From Pseudomonas violetae (GTDB lineage Bacteria > Pseudomonadota > Gammaproteobacteria > Pseudomonadales > Pseudomonadaceae): a DNA stretch of 64,000 nucleotides. A program made the position numbers and the translations under genes. Shown here in pieces: positions 43,985 through 53,873 of this stretch. Position 1 is the first letter of the stretch. The number at the start of each line of letters is the position of its first letter. Location: the NCBI RefSeq assembly GCF_023072615.1, contig NZ_JAKNRW010000001.1:248001-312000 (forward strand), written 5' to 3'. Under the pieces are notes generated by a model. The model had not been told where the DNA came from. It was given only the letters and a program-made list of their open reading frames with translations, and made no database searches.

Positions 43985-46149
43985 GGATTGGTCTCGTTAC
44001 CCGCGTTGACTACCAGTTTCAGGAAGGCAGAGCTTCTTGCAGAACCGGATTTCTGGGTGGTTGGTTTTTGAGTTTCCACCGCAACTGGCCGGTTATCCAC
44101 AACGCGGAGCTGATTTAGATCAGCGGTATGCTGGTCGCGCTCATTCTGAGCTTCTGTAGCACGCTTTGAGCGCTTGTCCCGTTTGAATTCAGCGTTCGAT
44201 TTCGGGTCACCTTGGTTCGCGCGTTTGGTTTTTGCCCGATCAAGGATGTCCTCTTGGCGGCCTTTGAGTAACGCTGCAGTGTTGTCATTTTCATATCGAG
44301 CGTCAGGCGAAACTTGATTCAAGATCTTGATAATATCGAGGACCTCCTCCATGCGAAGTCCACCATATTTATGCCGTTGTTGCGGTACTATGGTAAGAGG
44401 CTCGAATCCCGCATCAGATTTTATCCAGCAATTCTCTATAGAGTTCGGATCGTAGAAGACTCTAACATACTTTGTTTGAAGACTATGAGAACGCTCCAAC
44501 CACTCCCCGCGAACTGCTGTTTGACAGGTATACTATACACCTTGAAAGTTAATTCCACCTCGGCTGATACGGCATTCCTGCGAGGGCAGCAAGGCAATTT
44601 TTAGTTCTGCGGGAGATACAATCTTGGTATTCAGTAGGTTGTTCTCCATAGACCAGTTCCAAATGCCTAGCGGAGTTGGTTCTACTGCTGCGGCAATCAT
44701 CTCGCGATTCAGAAGATGAGGTACTCGGAGGCTTTTGTTGTGAGCCAGAACTCCCACAATCACCATTTCGGTAAATTCATCGATATCGAGGATCGCATCA
44801 AGCTGATAGTCACGATCTCCACGTTCCATTTTTCGAGCGTCCACCCCGCCTGGAACAAATTTCAAATCCAGGTTTTCATTGATCAGACGAAAGCGGCTCT
44901 CAATGATGCTTTTCCAGTCTGGCCGAAAAGGTGGCAAAATCTTCACGACGGTACCCAGAGTGTTTGTCATCGTCTCACCAGCCTCGCTGAGAAGTTCGGC
45001 GCGATCTGCAACTAGCTCGACCGGGAGATGAGAGCATGGCCAGTCAGCCTCATCAATATCAATGTTATAGCGCTTGCAGAAATCTTTTTTGGGTGTATAG
45101 GCGTTATAGATAGCGTGCCTAGCACCATTCCAACTTGGCCCTTCAAGGCCAACATGAATGCCCACAATCATTCTGGTGAACGTGTCCACCACAACGTACA
45201 GTACTGGCCGCCCGATCAACCATAGCCTGTTAACACGATGTACCAGATAGACATCCGCAATAGTCGAATCTATTTCGTACCTATGGCCCGCACCGACTAA
45301 CCCTTGAGATGCAGACCCGACTAGCGCACGATGGTCTTTGTTGTAGCGAATAGCACCGCCACGCTTCTTTAGCTTATAGAGGTCATCGAAAAATAATTTC
45401 CCATTATGTCTCAGCTGGTAAATAGACGGGTAACTGCCTCGTGCAACGTTCCCCTTTGAACCATCAGGCTTGGTTTCCCTGTAGAATTTATTCAGCATCC
45501 ATTTATGAGCGTCCTTTAGCTTGCCGCACTTGCCGCTGGCAACACGCCCGTAAGCCAAGCGAATATGGGCCATGTGACGCTTTTCGAGCATAATTGCGCC
45601 ATCGTCGCTAACAATGACGCCAAGATATTTAGCTGGCCGACCGGGAATAACTCCAGAAGCACGGCTTTTTTCCTTTCCTCGGCCGCCACATGCGCTGGTA
45701 TTCCACAAAAACGCGTTACGAGTCTGCCCCATGCTCCAATATCGGTAAAGAAGTCGATAAATTTGCTTCCGATCAACTCCCATCTCCATCGCGTGATTCG
45801 CAACTAGAGCGCCAAAATTTGAAGTCAATATGTCTAGGGCATCCTGATTCTCTACCAAACTACGTACAAGGTTCCAATTTTTGTCTCGGCTATTTTTTTC
45901 ATTATCGCTCAACTCATCGTCACTTCGAAGCAGGTGAACGGGCACCATTTCCGGACTGATCACCGCCGCACCGGAATCGATTTCTTCGGCCAATAAAGAC
46001 TTCTCTAGCCTCCATGGCTTAGTCGGATTTGTGCCAAGTTCAATGACTACGACAAAATCATCTCTTACGCCCAAAATCCTGACAGGTTTCTCCAATAGTT
46101 CAGAGCCTTCAACTGGAGAAACGATACAGTTAACTCTTAGGTTAAGCAT
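43981..46149 (-). pseudogene. tnsB: TnsB DDE transposase interrupted by an in-frame amber codon
   Basis: The frame runs from ATG 46149 (MLNLRVNCIVSPVEGSELLE) to the stop at 43981, with one TAG at 44533-44535 (codon 539 of 722). The frame continues in register on both sides (INFQGV, stop, YTCQTAVRGEWLERSHSLQT). The catalytic triad is present before the stop: D294 (EIDST), D382 (VADRAE), E418 (IIESRF), spaced 88 and 36, much like the Tn7 TnsB D273/D361/E396. The part after the stop (VRVFYDPNSIENCWI...) is the C-terminal beta-barrel and tail that contacts TnsC. A product truncated here would probably not support transposition; read-through or a sequencing error are the alternatives. It overlaps tnsA by eight bases. 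Confidence 0.88.
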
Positions 46150-47041
46150 GATGAGGTACCTCGACTGGTGCTGTAACGACCAAGGATGATTCACTAACCC
46201 ACACATGCAAAGGTTCAGATAATCTAATCACCCTAGAGGTTAGGTCCGTCTCCAACCGGCCTATCCATAGAAGATGGTGAAAAAGACGTTTAACGCCCAA
46301 ATAATCAATAAAGATGACTCTGGACGCTTTTTCTAATAGTGCCTTGAGTGGGATTTGATCAGTTTTACATCCAGCTATAAAATCGAGCAATTTATCTATG
46401 TTTTTGTCCGTTGGCAAAGAGGGATGGATAATCGCATAAGTTCTAAGGATGACAAGATTTGCTATCTTGTTTAGTGGCAAATTTTCGTGAAGAACTAGCT
46501 TCCACTCTACCTTCCTCATTGCCCAATATTTTTCTTCGATAGCGAGCTTTTCCACAATCCGATTTTGCTCATCGATGTCAGCTTCTTCAAACTCTTTCCG
46601 ATATTTAACAGATCGCGCAGCCAGCCGCTCTTCGCCTTTCGGGTCTACGAAAGTTATTAGAAAGTCAGTTGTCATAACGACTGGAATTTGAGTGCCCGGA
46701 TACACAGGGTGAAGAATATTCAGGCTCGAAGCTATAGCCTGGGTCTCCGCTTGTGTGAAAAGTGGAAACTGCTCCCGAATATCAATAATGGAAGGATCCT
46801 GCTCAAGGATCATGTGGTAGTCGCGCTCAGCATTGGACAACAGATGATGGGTACGTTGGAATTTCACTCCTGGCACGAGATGAGACACACCCTTAGATTT
46901 GATATCCCAAACCTTAATCCAGGGCTCATAGGATTCTCTCACCCCTTTTCCGCGGCCCGATTTGATTCTTCTATCAATTTTCTGCTGGGTCATCAGCTTG
47001 GAGGAAGCAGGCTTAGCCAATGCAGCGGGGACAGATGTCAT
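46142..47041 (-). CDS. tnsA: TnsA-type endonuclease subunit of the transposase
   Basis: A 299-residue protein with the TnsA restriction-fold nuclease. Candidate catalytic residues are E72 (SNAERDYHMILE), D126 (TTDFLITF) and K146 (ARSVKYRKEF), in the order and spacing of Tn7 TnsA (E63, D114, K132). The C-terminal half is the winged-helix TnsC-contact region. TnsA nicks the 5' ends so that the element moves by cut-and-paste. It lies next to the right end, the first gene of tnsABC-tniQ. Confidence 0.9.
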   Translation of the reverse strand: MTSVPAALAKPASSKLMTQQKIDRRIKSGRGKGVRESYEPWIKVWDIKSKGVSHLVPGVKFQRTHHLLSNAERDYHMILEQDPSIIDIREQFPLFTQAETQAIASSLNILHPVYPGTQIPVVMTTDFLITFVDPKGEERLAARSVKYRKEFEEADIDEQNRIVEKLAIEEKYWAMRKVEWKLVLHENLPLNKIANLVILRTYAIIHPSLPTDKNIDKLLDFIAGCKTDQIPLKALLEKASRVIFIDYLGVKRLFHHLLWIGRLETDLTSRVIRLSEPLHVWVSESSLVVTAPVEVPHHA

Positions 47042-47158
47042 TTTACAAGTCGCTCATCATTGGGCGACCCACTCGATCGGAACGGCACAGAAGGTACGTG
47101 GCGTGGGGAATGTCAGGAGCGGGTTCTGCCTGGACAACAGTCACAGCGGTGCATAAGG

Positions 47159-47285
47159 GATTGTGATCCTTAATTTCAGGACCTGCTTCCGCCCCGATAT
47201 GCGGTCGGGGCAGAGGCTTGTGACAACCTTTATTAACTTGTGACAACCTTTATTGTTTTGTGACAACCTTTATTGTTCGTAAACA
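47159..47285 (-). repeat. Right end of Tn7-like element with tandem TnsB-type sites
   Basis: Three copies of TGTGACAACCTTTATT begin at 47219, 47239 and 47259 (exact 20-bp period); a degraded fourth (TTGTGATCCTTAATTT) lies near 47161. All read inward. The terminus, on the reverse strand, is TGTTTACGAACAATAAAG from 47285. Close tandem sites are the Tn7 right-end design. The tnsA promoter must lie here, so TnsB binding may also repress the operon. Confidence 0.87.
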
Positions 47286-47290
47286 AGAGC
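47286..47290. repeat. Target-site duplication AGAGC, right copy
   Basis: Identical to 3651-3655 and directly adjacent to the right terminus. Confidence 0.9.
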
Positions 47291-47389
47291 GTTTGGAGGG
47301 TTAAAGGGGGAACGATAACAATGAGTTCTTAACCTGCGATGTTGTTATAAATGTATGATGCTGTTTTGGCTTGCTGGGCTGTTTTCGGC

Positions 47390-47433
47390 TGAAAGTACGA
47401 AATAAAGTCTGTCGGAATTGAATAAAGTCTGTC
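47390..47433. repeat. Two TnsB-type repeats facing right, possible left end of a neighbouring element
   Basis: AAATAAAGTCTGTCGG and GAATAAAGTCTGTCGC, about 20 bp apart, share the core of the transposon ends but face the other way. Counting back 18 bp gives TGAAAGTA, which keeps only the TG of the usual terminus. They mirror 3147-3190. An element extending rightward from here would hold the tniQ and tnsABC genes below. Confidence 0.45.
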
Positions 47434-47522
47434 GCTGGCGCCTACCCCCCGGTTTGGTAGCTAGCGACGCTTTCCTCCGCTACTCGCTCTTCTGAGCGTA
47501 GCTCAAGGTATGAAAGCCCAAA

Positions 47523-48629
47523 ATGATGCTAGCGATACAGCCAGAGGAGACTCTGCGCTCCTTTGTTGAAAGAACTCTTTTAATTAAAGGAAAACATTCT
47601 TCCGAGGAAGTTTTTCGCAAGTTCCCAAGATGGGCCACCCGAGTAGATGTTTTGAAAATTGCCGATACACTTGGATGGTTTGGCTGTCACGGCTTAAACA
47701 AAATACTGCATAGGCATACTAATTATCCTCTAACGGCAGTTTTTAAAAATATTCAAGATGTCTCTTACTCTCGGGGCGAGTATCTGAGTTATTCACGTTG
47801 GTATGATTACAATAGAAATCCATCAGGTTTTTGTCCTGTTTGTGTCGCAGAAGATATTGAACGCTTGGGATTTTCTTTCTGGCGGCGTGCTCACTGTTTA
47901 AAGCTGAACGTCTGTGCGGAGCACAATGTAGAGCTAGTCAAACGATGCCCTGCTTGTGACAAGCAGTTTTCCCATGGGGGTCATGATCTGGGAGTGATGT
48001 GGAGGACCTGTAAGGGCCGACATTTAAAAGATAGCCCTGTGACTGTGAACACAGATCCATTTGAGTTGAAGAAAGCTCAGCTTTTTACGGATATTCTGTC
48101 ATTCACACATCACCTTTCTGAGGAGGCGGTACTAGCGGTCTTGAATGAAAAAAAAATCCATAAAGACGCAGTATTCGAACAAAAAATCTGGAACTCTGAA
48201 CCCGACAGACACTGGGGAACTGAAATTGAGAGGCGCTTGGGAATTGTTAAGAACTGTAGGTCTGAAAACAGCCTCCCACCTGATCAATCCACTGATCTTA
48301 TTATTCAAGCTATAGTCGAAACCTACGAAAGTTTTGCTGACTTCGTCTGGGATGTGAAAGCTTACGGGGACGAAATTCGACCGATCGAGTCTTTGTGGTC
48401 GACTTATAAAGCAGGGGATCAGGAATCACCGCATTTCGTCGAAGAGAACTATAAATATGGTGTGGGGGTTTGGAGCTGCCCTTTCCCTGCTAAACGAAAT
48501 TGGGGCGTGTGGGATTGGCGGCCTGTTTATTATCCCTGCTGTAACTTTGAGCGGCCAAAGAGAAAAGGTCCTCAACCGCAACCTGTACTCGTTGAAAATG
48601 CACCGCCGGGTATCTACATGCGGTACTAG
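47523..48629 (+). CDS. TniQ-family protein outside the 43.6-kb element
   Basis: A 368-residue protein with the TniQ opening IQPEETLRSFVERTLLIKG, then HTNYPLTAVFKN and the zinc-ribbon CPVCVAEDIERLGFSFWRRA...CAEHNVELVKRCPACDKQF. The region HTLYPLTAAL/HTNYPLTAVF is shared with the short TniQ at 40159, so the two may be related. The remaining C-terminal part is less conserved. It starts about 90 bp inside the rightward repeat pair at 47390. The coding sequence is AT-rich, as for the other tns genes here. Confidence 0.82.
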   Translation: MMLAIQPEETLRSFVERTLLIKGKHSSEEVFRKFPRWATRVDVLKIADTLGWFGCHGLNKILHRHTNYPLTAVFKNIQDVSYSRGEYLSYSRWYDYNRNPSGFCPVCVAEDIERLGFSFWRRAHCLKLNVCAEHNVELVKRCPACDKQFSHGGHDLGVMWRTCKGRHLKDSPVTVNTDPFELKKAQLFTDILSFTHHLSEEAVLAVLNEKKIHKDAVFEQKIWNSEPDRHWGTEIERRLGIVKNCRSENSLPPDQSTDLIIQAIVETYESFADFVWDVKAYGDEIRPIESLWSTYKAGDQESPHFVEENYKYGVGVWSCPFPAKRNWGVWDWRPVYYPCCNFERPKRKGPQPQPVLVENAPPGIYMRY

Positions 48630-48813
48630 TTTTACGAGATCAAGCATGCCGATCTTTGCAAGATTCACGACACAGCAAGCTAAACGTAAAACTACGCATG
48701 GTGACCAGTTAACGGGACGCCCTGCCTGAGCTCGACTGATCAAGGAGTAAGCGAGCATGCCTCGGTCATTTGAGGATGTCTACCATGCCTACCGACTTGG
48801 CGAATCATCCTGA

Positions 48814-49305
48814 TCAGCCGTGGGTATTTCCCTCGACCTCATCCTGCGCGGCCAGAACGACCTGATGTGGCATCTGCGCGAGAAGATCCTGGGGCCGTCT
48901 ACCGCCTAGAAAGCTGTTCAGGGAAATAAACCAGAATGCCATTGCCCATCCCCCTTTCATTTGAGAAAGAATGGTAACTACTTCTTGCAACCCCGCTTGA
49001 GGGGTGATGCTTGCCTTAGTCGAGAATGCGTAGCTGGGAAACAAGCTGCAGCCGTCGTACTCGATCTTAAAAATCCTGCTCTCTCCGACCCATACCGATA
49101 GCGCCGGCGCGAGCCACTCGGCTTGAACGCAGAATCGCTCAGCAAGCTCACGAACATCGAGGAAGAAGCCGGATTCGAGGATATGTTTCTGACCACGAAT
49201 CAGCATCTCTCGCTCTGCTGTGAAAATTCTATTCGAGTCTCTCATCACTGCAATGTCCTTGTACCCAGCGCCTTCCTTTAGTCTAGCTCCAACAGAAGTA
49301 AGCAA
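48814..49305 (-). CDS. Possible MbcA/ParS-like (DUF2384) protein
   Basis: A 163-residue reading frame. The C-terminal part (FWFISLNSFLGGRRPQDLLA then QVVLAAQDEV) resembles the toxin-binding domain of MbcA/Xre antitoxins, whose motif is an FL...N..LGGR.P.DLL string. The N-terminal half contains REMLIRGQKHILESGFFLDV, a possible helix-turn-helix. I find no RES-type toxin gene next to it, so it would be an orphan. The start may be the second Met (MRDSNRIF). Confidence 0.45.
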   Translation of the reverse strand: MLTSVGARLKEGAGYKDIAVMRDSNRIFTAEREMLIRGQKHILESGFFLDVRELAERFCVQAEWLAPALSVWVGESRIFKIEYDGCSLFPSYAFSTKASITPQAGLQEVVTILSQMKGGWAMAFWFISLNSFLGGRRPQDLLAQMPHQVVLAAQDEVEGNTHG

Positions 49306-49387
49306 ATCCCTAACTGCCTACCCATCGTCAGATCAGAATGCAAAACCTGCGGTTACGTGCGTCAGCGCTCCTCAGCCTGAGAAATCA

Positions 49388-49540
49388 GCCGATTCTGTTG
49401 AAAAAAAGTCGCCACGGTTTGCGCATCTTAAAAGTACGCTGTCGATATCGGAATCGTTTTTTCGTATCAGCAAAAAAGGCGTTTCCACAAGTTAACGATT
49501 AGCAGTTTGGGCAGGCCTACTTTTTTCAACGCAATCGGCC
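49388..49540. mobile_element. Short inverted-repeat-bounded element, copy 2 (inverted)
   Basis: Ends GCCGATTCTGTTGAAAAAAA and, inverted, GGCCGATTGCGTTGAAAAAA, 153 bp, no gene. The centre (inverted) holds AAACGCCTTTTTTGC as in copy 1 at 34239-34424, so this is the same family in the other orientation. Confidence 0.5.
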
Positions 49541-49696
49541 GATTTCCGTCTGTCACTATGGGCATCGAGAGTTGTTTTCAGCCTATCGTATGTTGCCGCT
49601 GACCGAAAACTGACCCAGTAAAGGCTGTTCTGCCGACTGAAAACTGACCCAGGTGTTCAACTGCTTCTGCTCACTTTTCGAGCAGGAGAACACAGG

Positions 49697-51205
49697 GTGA
49701 TCAGCATGGAAATGTTGGGAAAAATCCGGCGGATGTACTTCCGCGACAAGCTCTCGCTGCATCAGATAGCCAAGCGTACCGGACTGTCGAGAAACACCAT
49801 TCGAAAATGGGTCAGAGCACCCGAAGCCACCCAGCCGGCGTACCAACGGTGCGCAACCTTCAACAAACTCAGTCCATTTCACGAGACGCTGGAGCAGGCG
49901 CTCAAGGCCGATTCGTTTCGGGCAAAGCACAACCGCAGGAGTGCCAAAGCACTCTTCGAACAGATCAAGGCCGAGGGCTACGACGGCGGCTACAGCCAGC
50001 TCACCGCCTTCATACGCGCGTGGCGCGGCGAGCAAGGCAAGTCTTTACGGGCCTTTGTGCCGCTGACCTTTGCACTCGGGGAGGCCTTTCAATTCGACTG
50101 GAGCGAAGAAGGTCTGCTGATCGGCGGCCTGTTCCGACGCATCCAGGTCTCCCATATGAAGCTGTGCGCCAGTCGCGCATTTTGGTTGGTTGCGTATCCC
50201 AGCCAAGGCCACGAGATGTTGTTCGATGCCCATACCCGCTCGTTTGGCGCGTTAGGTGGGGTGCCGCGTCGCGGCATCTACGACAATATGAAAACGGCTG
50301 TCGACAAGGTCAATAAAGGCAAAGGCCGCACAGTCAATGCCCGGTTTGCCGTCATGTGTGCCCACTACCTATTCGATCCGGACTTCTGCAACGTGGCCTC
50401 CGGCTGGGAAAAAGGCATCGTTGAAAAGAACGTTCAAGACAGCCGACGGCGCATCTGGCTCGATGCTCAAAACTGCATGTTCCATACCTTCGAGGAATTG
50501 AATGCCTGGCTCGGCCAACGCTGCCGTGCGCTCTGGGACGAACTGGTGCACCCGCAGTACAACGGGCTGACAGTGGCGGACGTCCTGGAGCTGGAACGCG
50601 CCGAATTGATGCCGATGCCAACTGCCTTTGATGGCTACGTCGAGCGCACCGTACGGGTCTCCAGCACCTGCCTGATCAGCGTGGCGCGAAATCGCTACTC
50701 GGTGCCGTGTGAGCGGGTCGGTCAGTGGGTCAGCAGCCGTTTGTATCCCACACGGGTGGTGGTCATCGCCGATGAAACGATGATTGCCAGTCACGAGCGC
50801 CTGTTTGATCGAGATCAGGTCAGTTTTGACTGGCAGCATTACATCCCGCTCATCGAACGCAAGCCCGGTGCGCTGCGCAATGGCGCTCCGTTTGCCGATC
50901 TGCCGAAGCCGTTGCAACTGCTAAAACGCAGTCTGAGGCGGCACACCAATGGTGATCGAGTCATGACTCAAGTACTGGCGGCTGTTCCCATCGCCGGGCT
51001 CGACGCCGTATTGGTGGCTGTGGAGTTGGTACTTGAATCCGGCAGCTTGAGTGCTGACCACATCCTGAATGTCCTGGCTCGACTGACATCGACAGCAGCC
51101 CCTCCGTCCGCCGAAACCAGCCTTCAACTCAAGATAGCGCCTGTCGCCAATACAGCACGCTACGACCGGCTCCGTACCACCGATGAGGAGACTCGCAATG
51201 CGTGA
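49697..51205 (+). CDS. istA: IS21-family transposase IstA
   Basis: A 502-residue protein beginning with a GTG at 49697 ([20 protein letters not shown]). The N-terminal helix-turn-helix ([20 protein letters not shown]) is followed by the DDE catalytic core: FQFDWSEEG (Asp), [14 protein letters not shown] (Asp) and [18 protein letters not shown] (Glu). It recognises the IS21 ends and joins them to target. istB overlaps its end by eight bases, as usual. Confidence 0.95.
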   Translation: MISMEMLGKIRRMYFRDKLSLHQIAKRTGLSRNTIRKWVRAPEATQPAYQRCATFNKLSPFHETLEQALKADSFRAKHNRRSAKALFEQIKAEGYDGGYSQLTAFIRAWRGEQGKSLRAFVPLTFALGEAFQFDWSEEGLLIGGLFRRIQVSHMKLCASRAFWLVAYPSQGHEMLFDAHTRSFGALGGVPRRGIYDNMKTAVDKVNKGKGRTVNARFAVMCAHYLFDPDFCNVASGWEKGIVEKNVQDSRRRIWLDAQNCMFHTFEELNAWLGQRCRALWDELVHPQYNGLTVADVLELERAELMPMPTAFDGYVERTVRVSSTCLISVARNRYSVPCERVGQWVSSRLYPTRVVVIADETMIASHERLFDRDQVSFDWQHYIPLIERKPGALRNGAPFADLPKPLQLLKRSLRRHTNGDRVMTQVLAAVPIAGLDAVLVAVELVLESGSLSADHILNVLARLTSTAAPPSAETSLQLKIAPVANTARYDRLRTTDEETRNA

Positions 51206-52001
51206 TCTTATGGCGGAACTCAAAGAACTGCGTCTGCATGGCATGGCCAGCGCCTGGGAAGAACTAGCCTCGCAAGGAGAAGCTTCGACGGCATCCTCGA
51301 AATGGCTGCTCGAACATCTGCTTCAACAAGAACATGCAGATCGAGCGGTGCGCTCAGTGAATCATCAGATGAACATGGCCAAACTGCCCATGCATCGTGA
51401 TTTGGCCGGCTTCGACTTCAGCGCTTCCAGCGCAGATGCCCGCCTGATCAGGGATCTGTCCAACCTGGAGTTCACCGATACCGCGCAGAATGTCGTGTTC
51501 ATCGGCGGGCCTGGAACAGGCAAAACACACCTCGCCACCGCCTTGGCCGTTTCCGGGATCACGACGCATCACAAACGCGTGCGCTTCTACTCCACGGTGG
51601 ATCTGGTCAATCTGCTGGAGCGCGAAAAGTACGACGGCAAGACGGGCCGCATCGCTCAAGGGCTGCTACGAACAGACCTGGTGATACTCGATGAACTGGG
51701 GTATTTGCCCTTTAGCCAGAGCGGTGGTGCCCTGTTATTTCATTTGCTGTCCAAGCTGTACGAGCACACCAGCGTGGTGATCACCACCAACCTCAGCTTC
51801 TCGGAATGGTCGAGCGTGTTTGGTGACGCCAAGATGACAACAGCGTTGCTGGATCGGCTGACACACCACTGCCACATCGTCGAAACGGGCAACGAGTCCT
51901 ACCGCCTGCAACACAGCAGCTTGGTCGCCCAGACCAAGATCAAATCACGTGAACGAAAGCGCAAAGACAATGATGGTGCCGAGGACGATGAGCTGTTTTG
52001 A
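51198..52001 (+). CDS. istB: IS21-family helper ATPase IstB
   Basis: The preferred start is ATG 51198 ([20 protein letters not shown]), with GAGGAG before it; the open frame begins at 51183. The 267-residue AAA+ protein has Walker [15 protein letters not shown], Walker [12 protein letters not shown], then a sensor string [25 protein letters not shown]. It assembles on target DNA and stimulates IstA. Intact. Confidence 0.95.
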   Translation: MRDLMAELKELRLHGMASAWEELASQGEASTASSKWLLEHLLQQEHADRAVRSVNHQMNMAKLPMHRDLAGFDFSASSADARLIRDLSNLEFTDTAQNVVFIGGPGTGKTHLATALAVSGITTHHKRVRFYSTVDLVNLLEREKYDGKTGRIAQGLLRTDLVILDELGYLPFSQSGGALLFHLLSKLYEHTSVVITTNLSFSEWSSVFGDAKMTTALLDRLTHHCHIVETGNESYRLQHSSLVAQTKIKSRERKRKDNDGAEDDELF

Positions 52002-52229
52002 TCCGCACCGAAAATACCCTGCCGCATGCCCACATGCGGTGGGGCTTTAATGCCTCTTCCACCGGGACACGACTGCTAAGCTTATCCACAATTGTTGATG
52101 CCAAAATCAGCAATCCGCCCTGGGTCAATTTTCAATCGGCAGGGTGGGTCAGTTTTCAATCAGCGCCGACAGGCTGTGGAATGACGCTGGAGGCAGAGGT
52201 CGTAGACTTCTAGTTTGGACAACCTTTAG

Positions 52230-53873
52230 CTATCTACGCTTGGATGCGTTGATGGCCTCTATGTAGTCGAGGAAATCTTTCGGCTTGGAGCGGCCCAACA
52301 CCGTAGACAAGTATGCTCTGGATTCGTGGTATTGGTCCCGATTTTCCAGGCAAGTCGAGAGCATGGGGATCATGGCGCACAGCTGGGCCATTGTGACCGC
52401 ACCGCGCTGCGGTAAAGCGATCGACTCGAACGCCGTTCGTAACATGCTCAGTAGCCGATAATCCCGGGCCTCCCAGTCAACATGGGGCTTGTTCACGTGC
52501 GCAGGTTTGGAGAAGGTTTGCGCTTCAGCTATCAGCCAGTCTTTGTCGTTTCGGTAAAGCCAGGCGTAGAGAGGGGGCATTGTGTTCCTCAAAGCCTGGA
52601 CTCCCAGCTCAGGATACAAACCGTGCAGGTTTTGCCACTGACTTCTGTGCTCATCAATCTCGCGGCGATGCCTAGCTTTAAGTGCTGCGGCATAGGTCGC
52701 TGGATGGGCACGTAGCAGCTTATTGATCGTGGAGACTGTGATTTGAAACTCTTCACAAAGCACCTGTTTCGATACGCCCTCAGCCAGTTTTGACAGCAGA
52801 TCCTCTCTGAGCTGGCCTTTTAGTCGTTTGGGCCTGAGAGCGTTTTTGGCAGGAGCCCCAGAGCTTGATAGCGAGACTCGCCTGTCAGGAGCCCGCGATG
52901 GAGTGCTTTCCACTTTCTGGGCTGATCTGGCCACTTCAACCTTATAGGCCTCTAGGAACGAGCGCAGATCATCAAATAGCCAATCAATCAGAACCAGATG
53001 TTTCAGAGGATGAATGCTTCTGCGGGGGGAACGGACGAGCTGGTTTACAAAAGACTCCGAGCCTTTTTTGTCTGCCGGCAATGATTCAAAAAGATGAAAG
53101 CGGCGAAGCGGCTCTGTTCGCTCGAACAGTGACGCAGCTCTGCTCCCTTGAAGTACAGCTGTTCGATAGGCTGCGGCGACGGCGTAAGGTTCGAAAAACG
53201 TCGCTCGTCCGATGGCCGCAAGGTCGATGACATTGTCCGCCAAGGCCAAAAAAACTGGACGTGACCAGAGTTTCTGGGATGAGGCCTGTTCGATCAAGAA
53301 TTTCTCGGCAGGTAGCGACCATTCAAACCGACCCGACCACCGTCTACTTTTGGTGGACGCCATGAGCCAAGCTTGATGGCGTGGACAGATCAGCACACCT
53401 GGATATTGGTGTGTGAGGTGCCAGTACGCTATGCCATGGACGTGCACATCCTCGCGCATACAGTACGGACATGCTTTCAATGGGTGTTCAGCGCCAAAGC
53501 CACTCGATACCAGGCCAAGTCGATATTTAATTGAGTCAATGCGATCGCTTTTTGCAGTTATTATCGCGTCTTCAATTTTAACTTCATTTTGAAATGGAAC
53601 GAATAAAGAAAATATTGTGTGATTAAGAAGAATAGATTCCGCAGTGCCCCAGTACCCGAACCCCGTTGTTTCTAACGCTGCAATTCCACAGGGAATATCA
53701 TGTTTTATAAATTGTTGGCGCAGGCCCAACACAGCGATGGATGTCGTTGCAGGGCTTAAGTTACCCATCACCAGATGCTGTCGACTGCATAAGCTGAACA
53801 GTGTTTCGTCGGGTAGCCAGTCCAGCCGAGGGAATGGGCCTTCTACCCTTTCCTGATCTGAAGCGGCGCTCAT
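52230..53873 (-). CDS. tniQ: TnsD/TniQ-family protein of the second Tn7-like system
   Basis: A 547-residue protein: the TniQ opening FPRLDWLPDETLFSLCSRQH, the zinc-ribbon CPYCMREDVHVHGIAYWHLT...CPRHQAWL, then a long C-terminal half containing a helix-turn-helix-like stretch (LAEGVSKQVLCEEFQITVST, INKLLRAHP) and TnsD-like motifs (WLYRNDKDWLI, DWEARDYRLLSML). It is divergent from tnsA2 with a 650-bp gap. It probably supplies targeting for the tnsABC set at 54531-58892. Confidence 0.88.
   Translation of the reverse strand: MSAASDQERVEGPFPRLDWLPDETLFSLCSRQHLVMGNLSPATTSIAVLGLRQQFIKHDIPCGIAALETTGFGYWGTAESILLNHTIFSLFVPFQNEVKIEDAIITAKSDRIDSIKYRLGLVSSGFGAEHPLKACPYCMREDVHVHGIAYWHLTHQYPGVLICPRHQAWLMASTKSRRWSGRFEWSLPAEKFLIEQASSQKLWSRPVFLALADNVIDLAAIGRATFFEPYAVAAAYRTAVLQGSRAASLFERTEPLRRFHLFESLPADKKGSESFVNQLVRSPRRSIHPLKHLVLIDWLFDDLRSFLEAYKVEVARSAQKVESTPSRAPDRRVSLSSSGAPAKNALRPKRLKGQLREDLLSKLAEGVSKQVLCEEFQITVSTINKLLRAHPATYAAALKARHRREIDEHRSQWQNLHGLYPELGVQALRNTMPPLYAWLYRNDKDWLIAEAQTFSKPAHVNKPHVDWEARDYRLLSMLRTAFESIALPQRGAVTMAQLCAMIPMLSTCLENRDQYHESRAYLSTVLGRSKPKDFLDYIEAINASKRR

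Larger units (their letters stand above)
3656..47285. mobile_element. 43.6-kb Tn7-like transposon carrying efflux and D-xylose catabolism genes
   Basis: Bounded by matching termini: TGTAATGAAACAATAAAG on the + strand at 3656 and TGTTTACGAACAATAAAG on the - strand from 47285. In both, as in Tn7 (TGTGGGCGGACAATAAAG as I recall it), TGT is followed by seven or so variable bases and then ACAATAAAG. AGAGC is duplicated on both sides. The left end has three TnsB-type sites spread over about 150 bp; the right end has three in tandem with a 20-bp period plus a degenerate fourth. tnsA lies next to the right end with tnsB, tnsC and tniQ behind it, the Tn7 layout. The tns segment is visibly AT-richer than the cargo. 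The in-frame amber in tnsB may make the element immobile. Confidence 0.9.
49591..52171 (+). mobile_element. IS21-family insertion sequence, complete
   Basis: It opens TGTTGCCGCTGACCGAAAAC and closes, on the reverse strand, TGTCGGCGCTGATTGAAAAC. Inside each end the string ACTGAAAACTGACCC (or its complement) repeats, the multiple TnpB-site pattern of IS21. It holds istA and istB in full. No clear target duplication is seen in the flanks. It lies between the third tniQ with its antitoxin-like gene and the fourth tniQ. Confidence 0.85.

Noticed and set aside
10668..46149. Stop-codon reassignment or amber suppression, because tnsB, the tautomerase gene and the DUF815 and acuI relics all have in-frame TAG
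   Set aside because: The DUF815 and acuI relics also carry frameshifts and missing ends, and intact genes in the window use TAG normally as a stop (for example the group at 21612-24962 and its neighbours mix TAG, TGA and TAA). Ordinary decay explains the set.
49591..52171. Target-site duplication for the intact IS21 element
   Set aside because: The bases next to the two ends (ATCGTA left, GGCTG right) do not match, so no duplication can be claimed.
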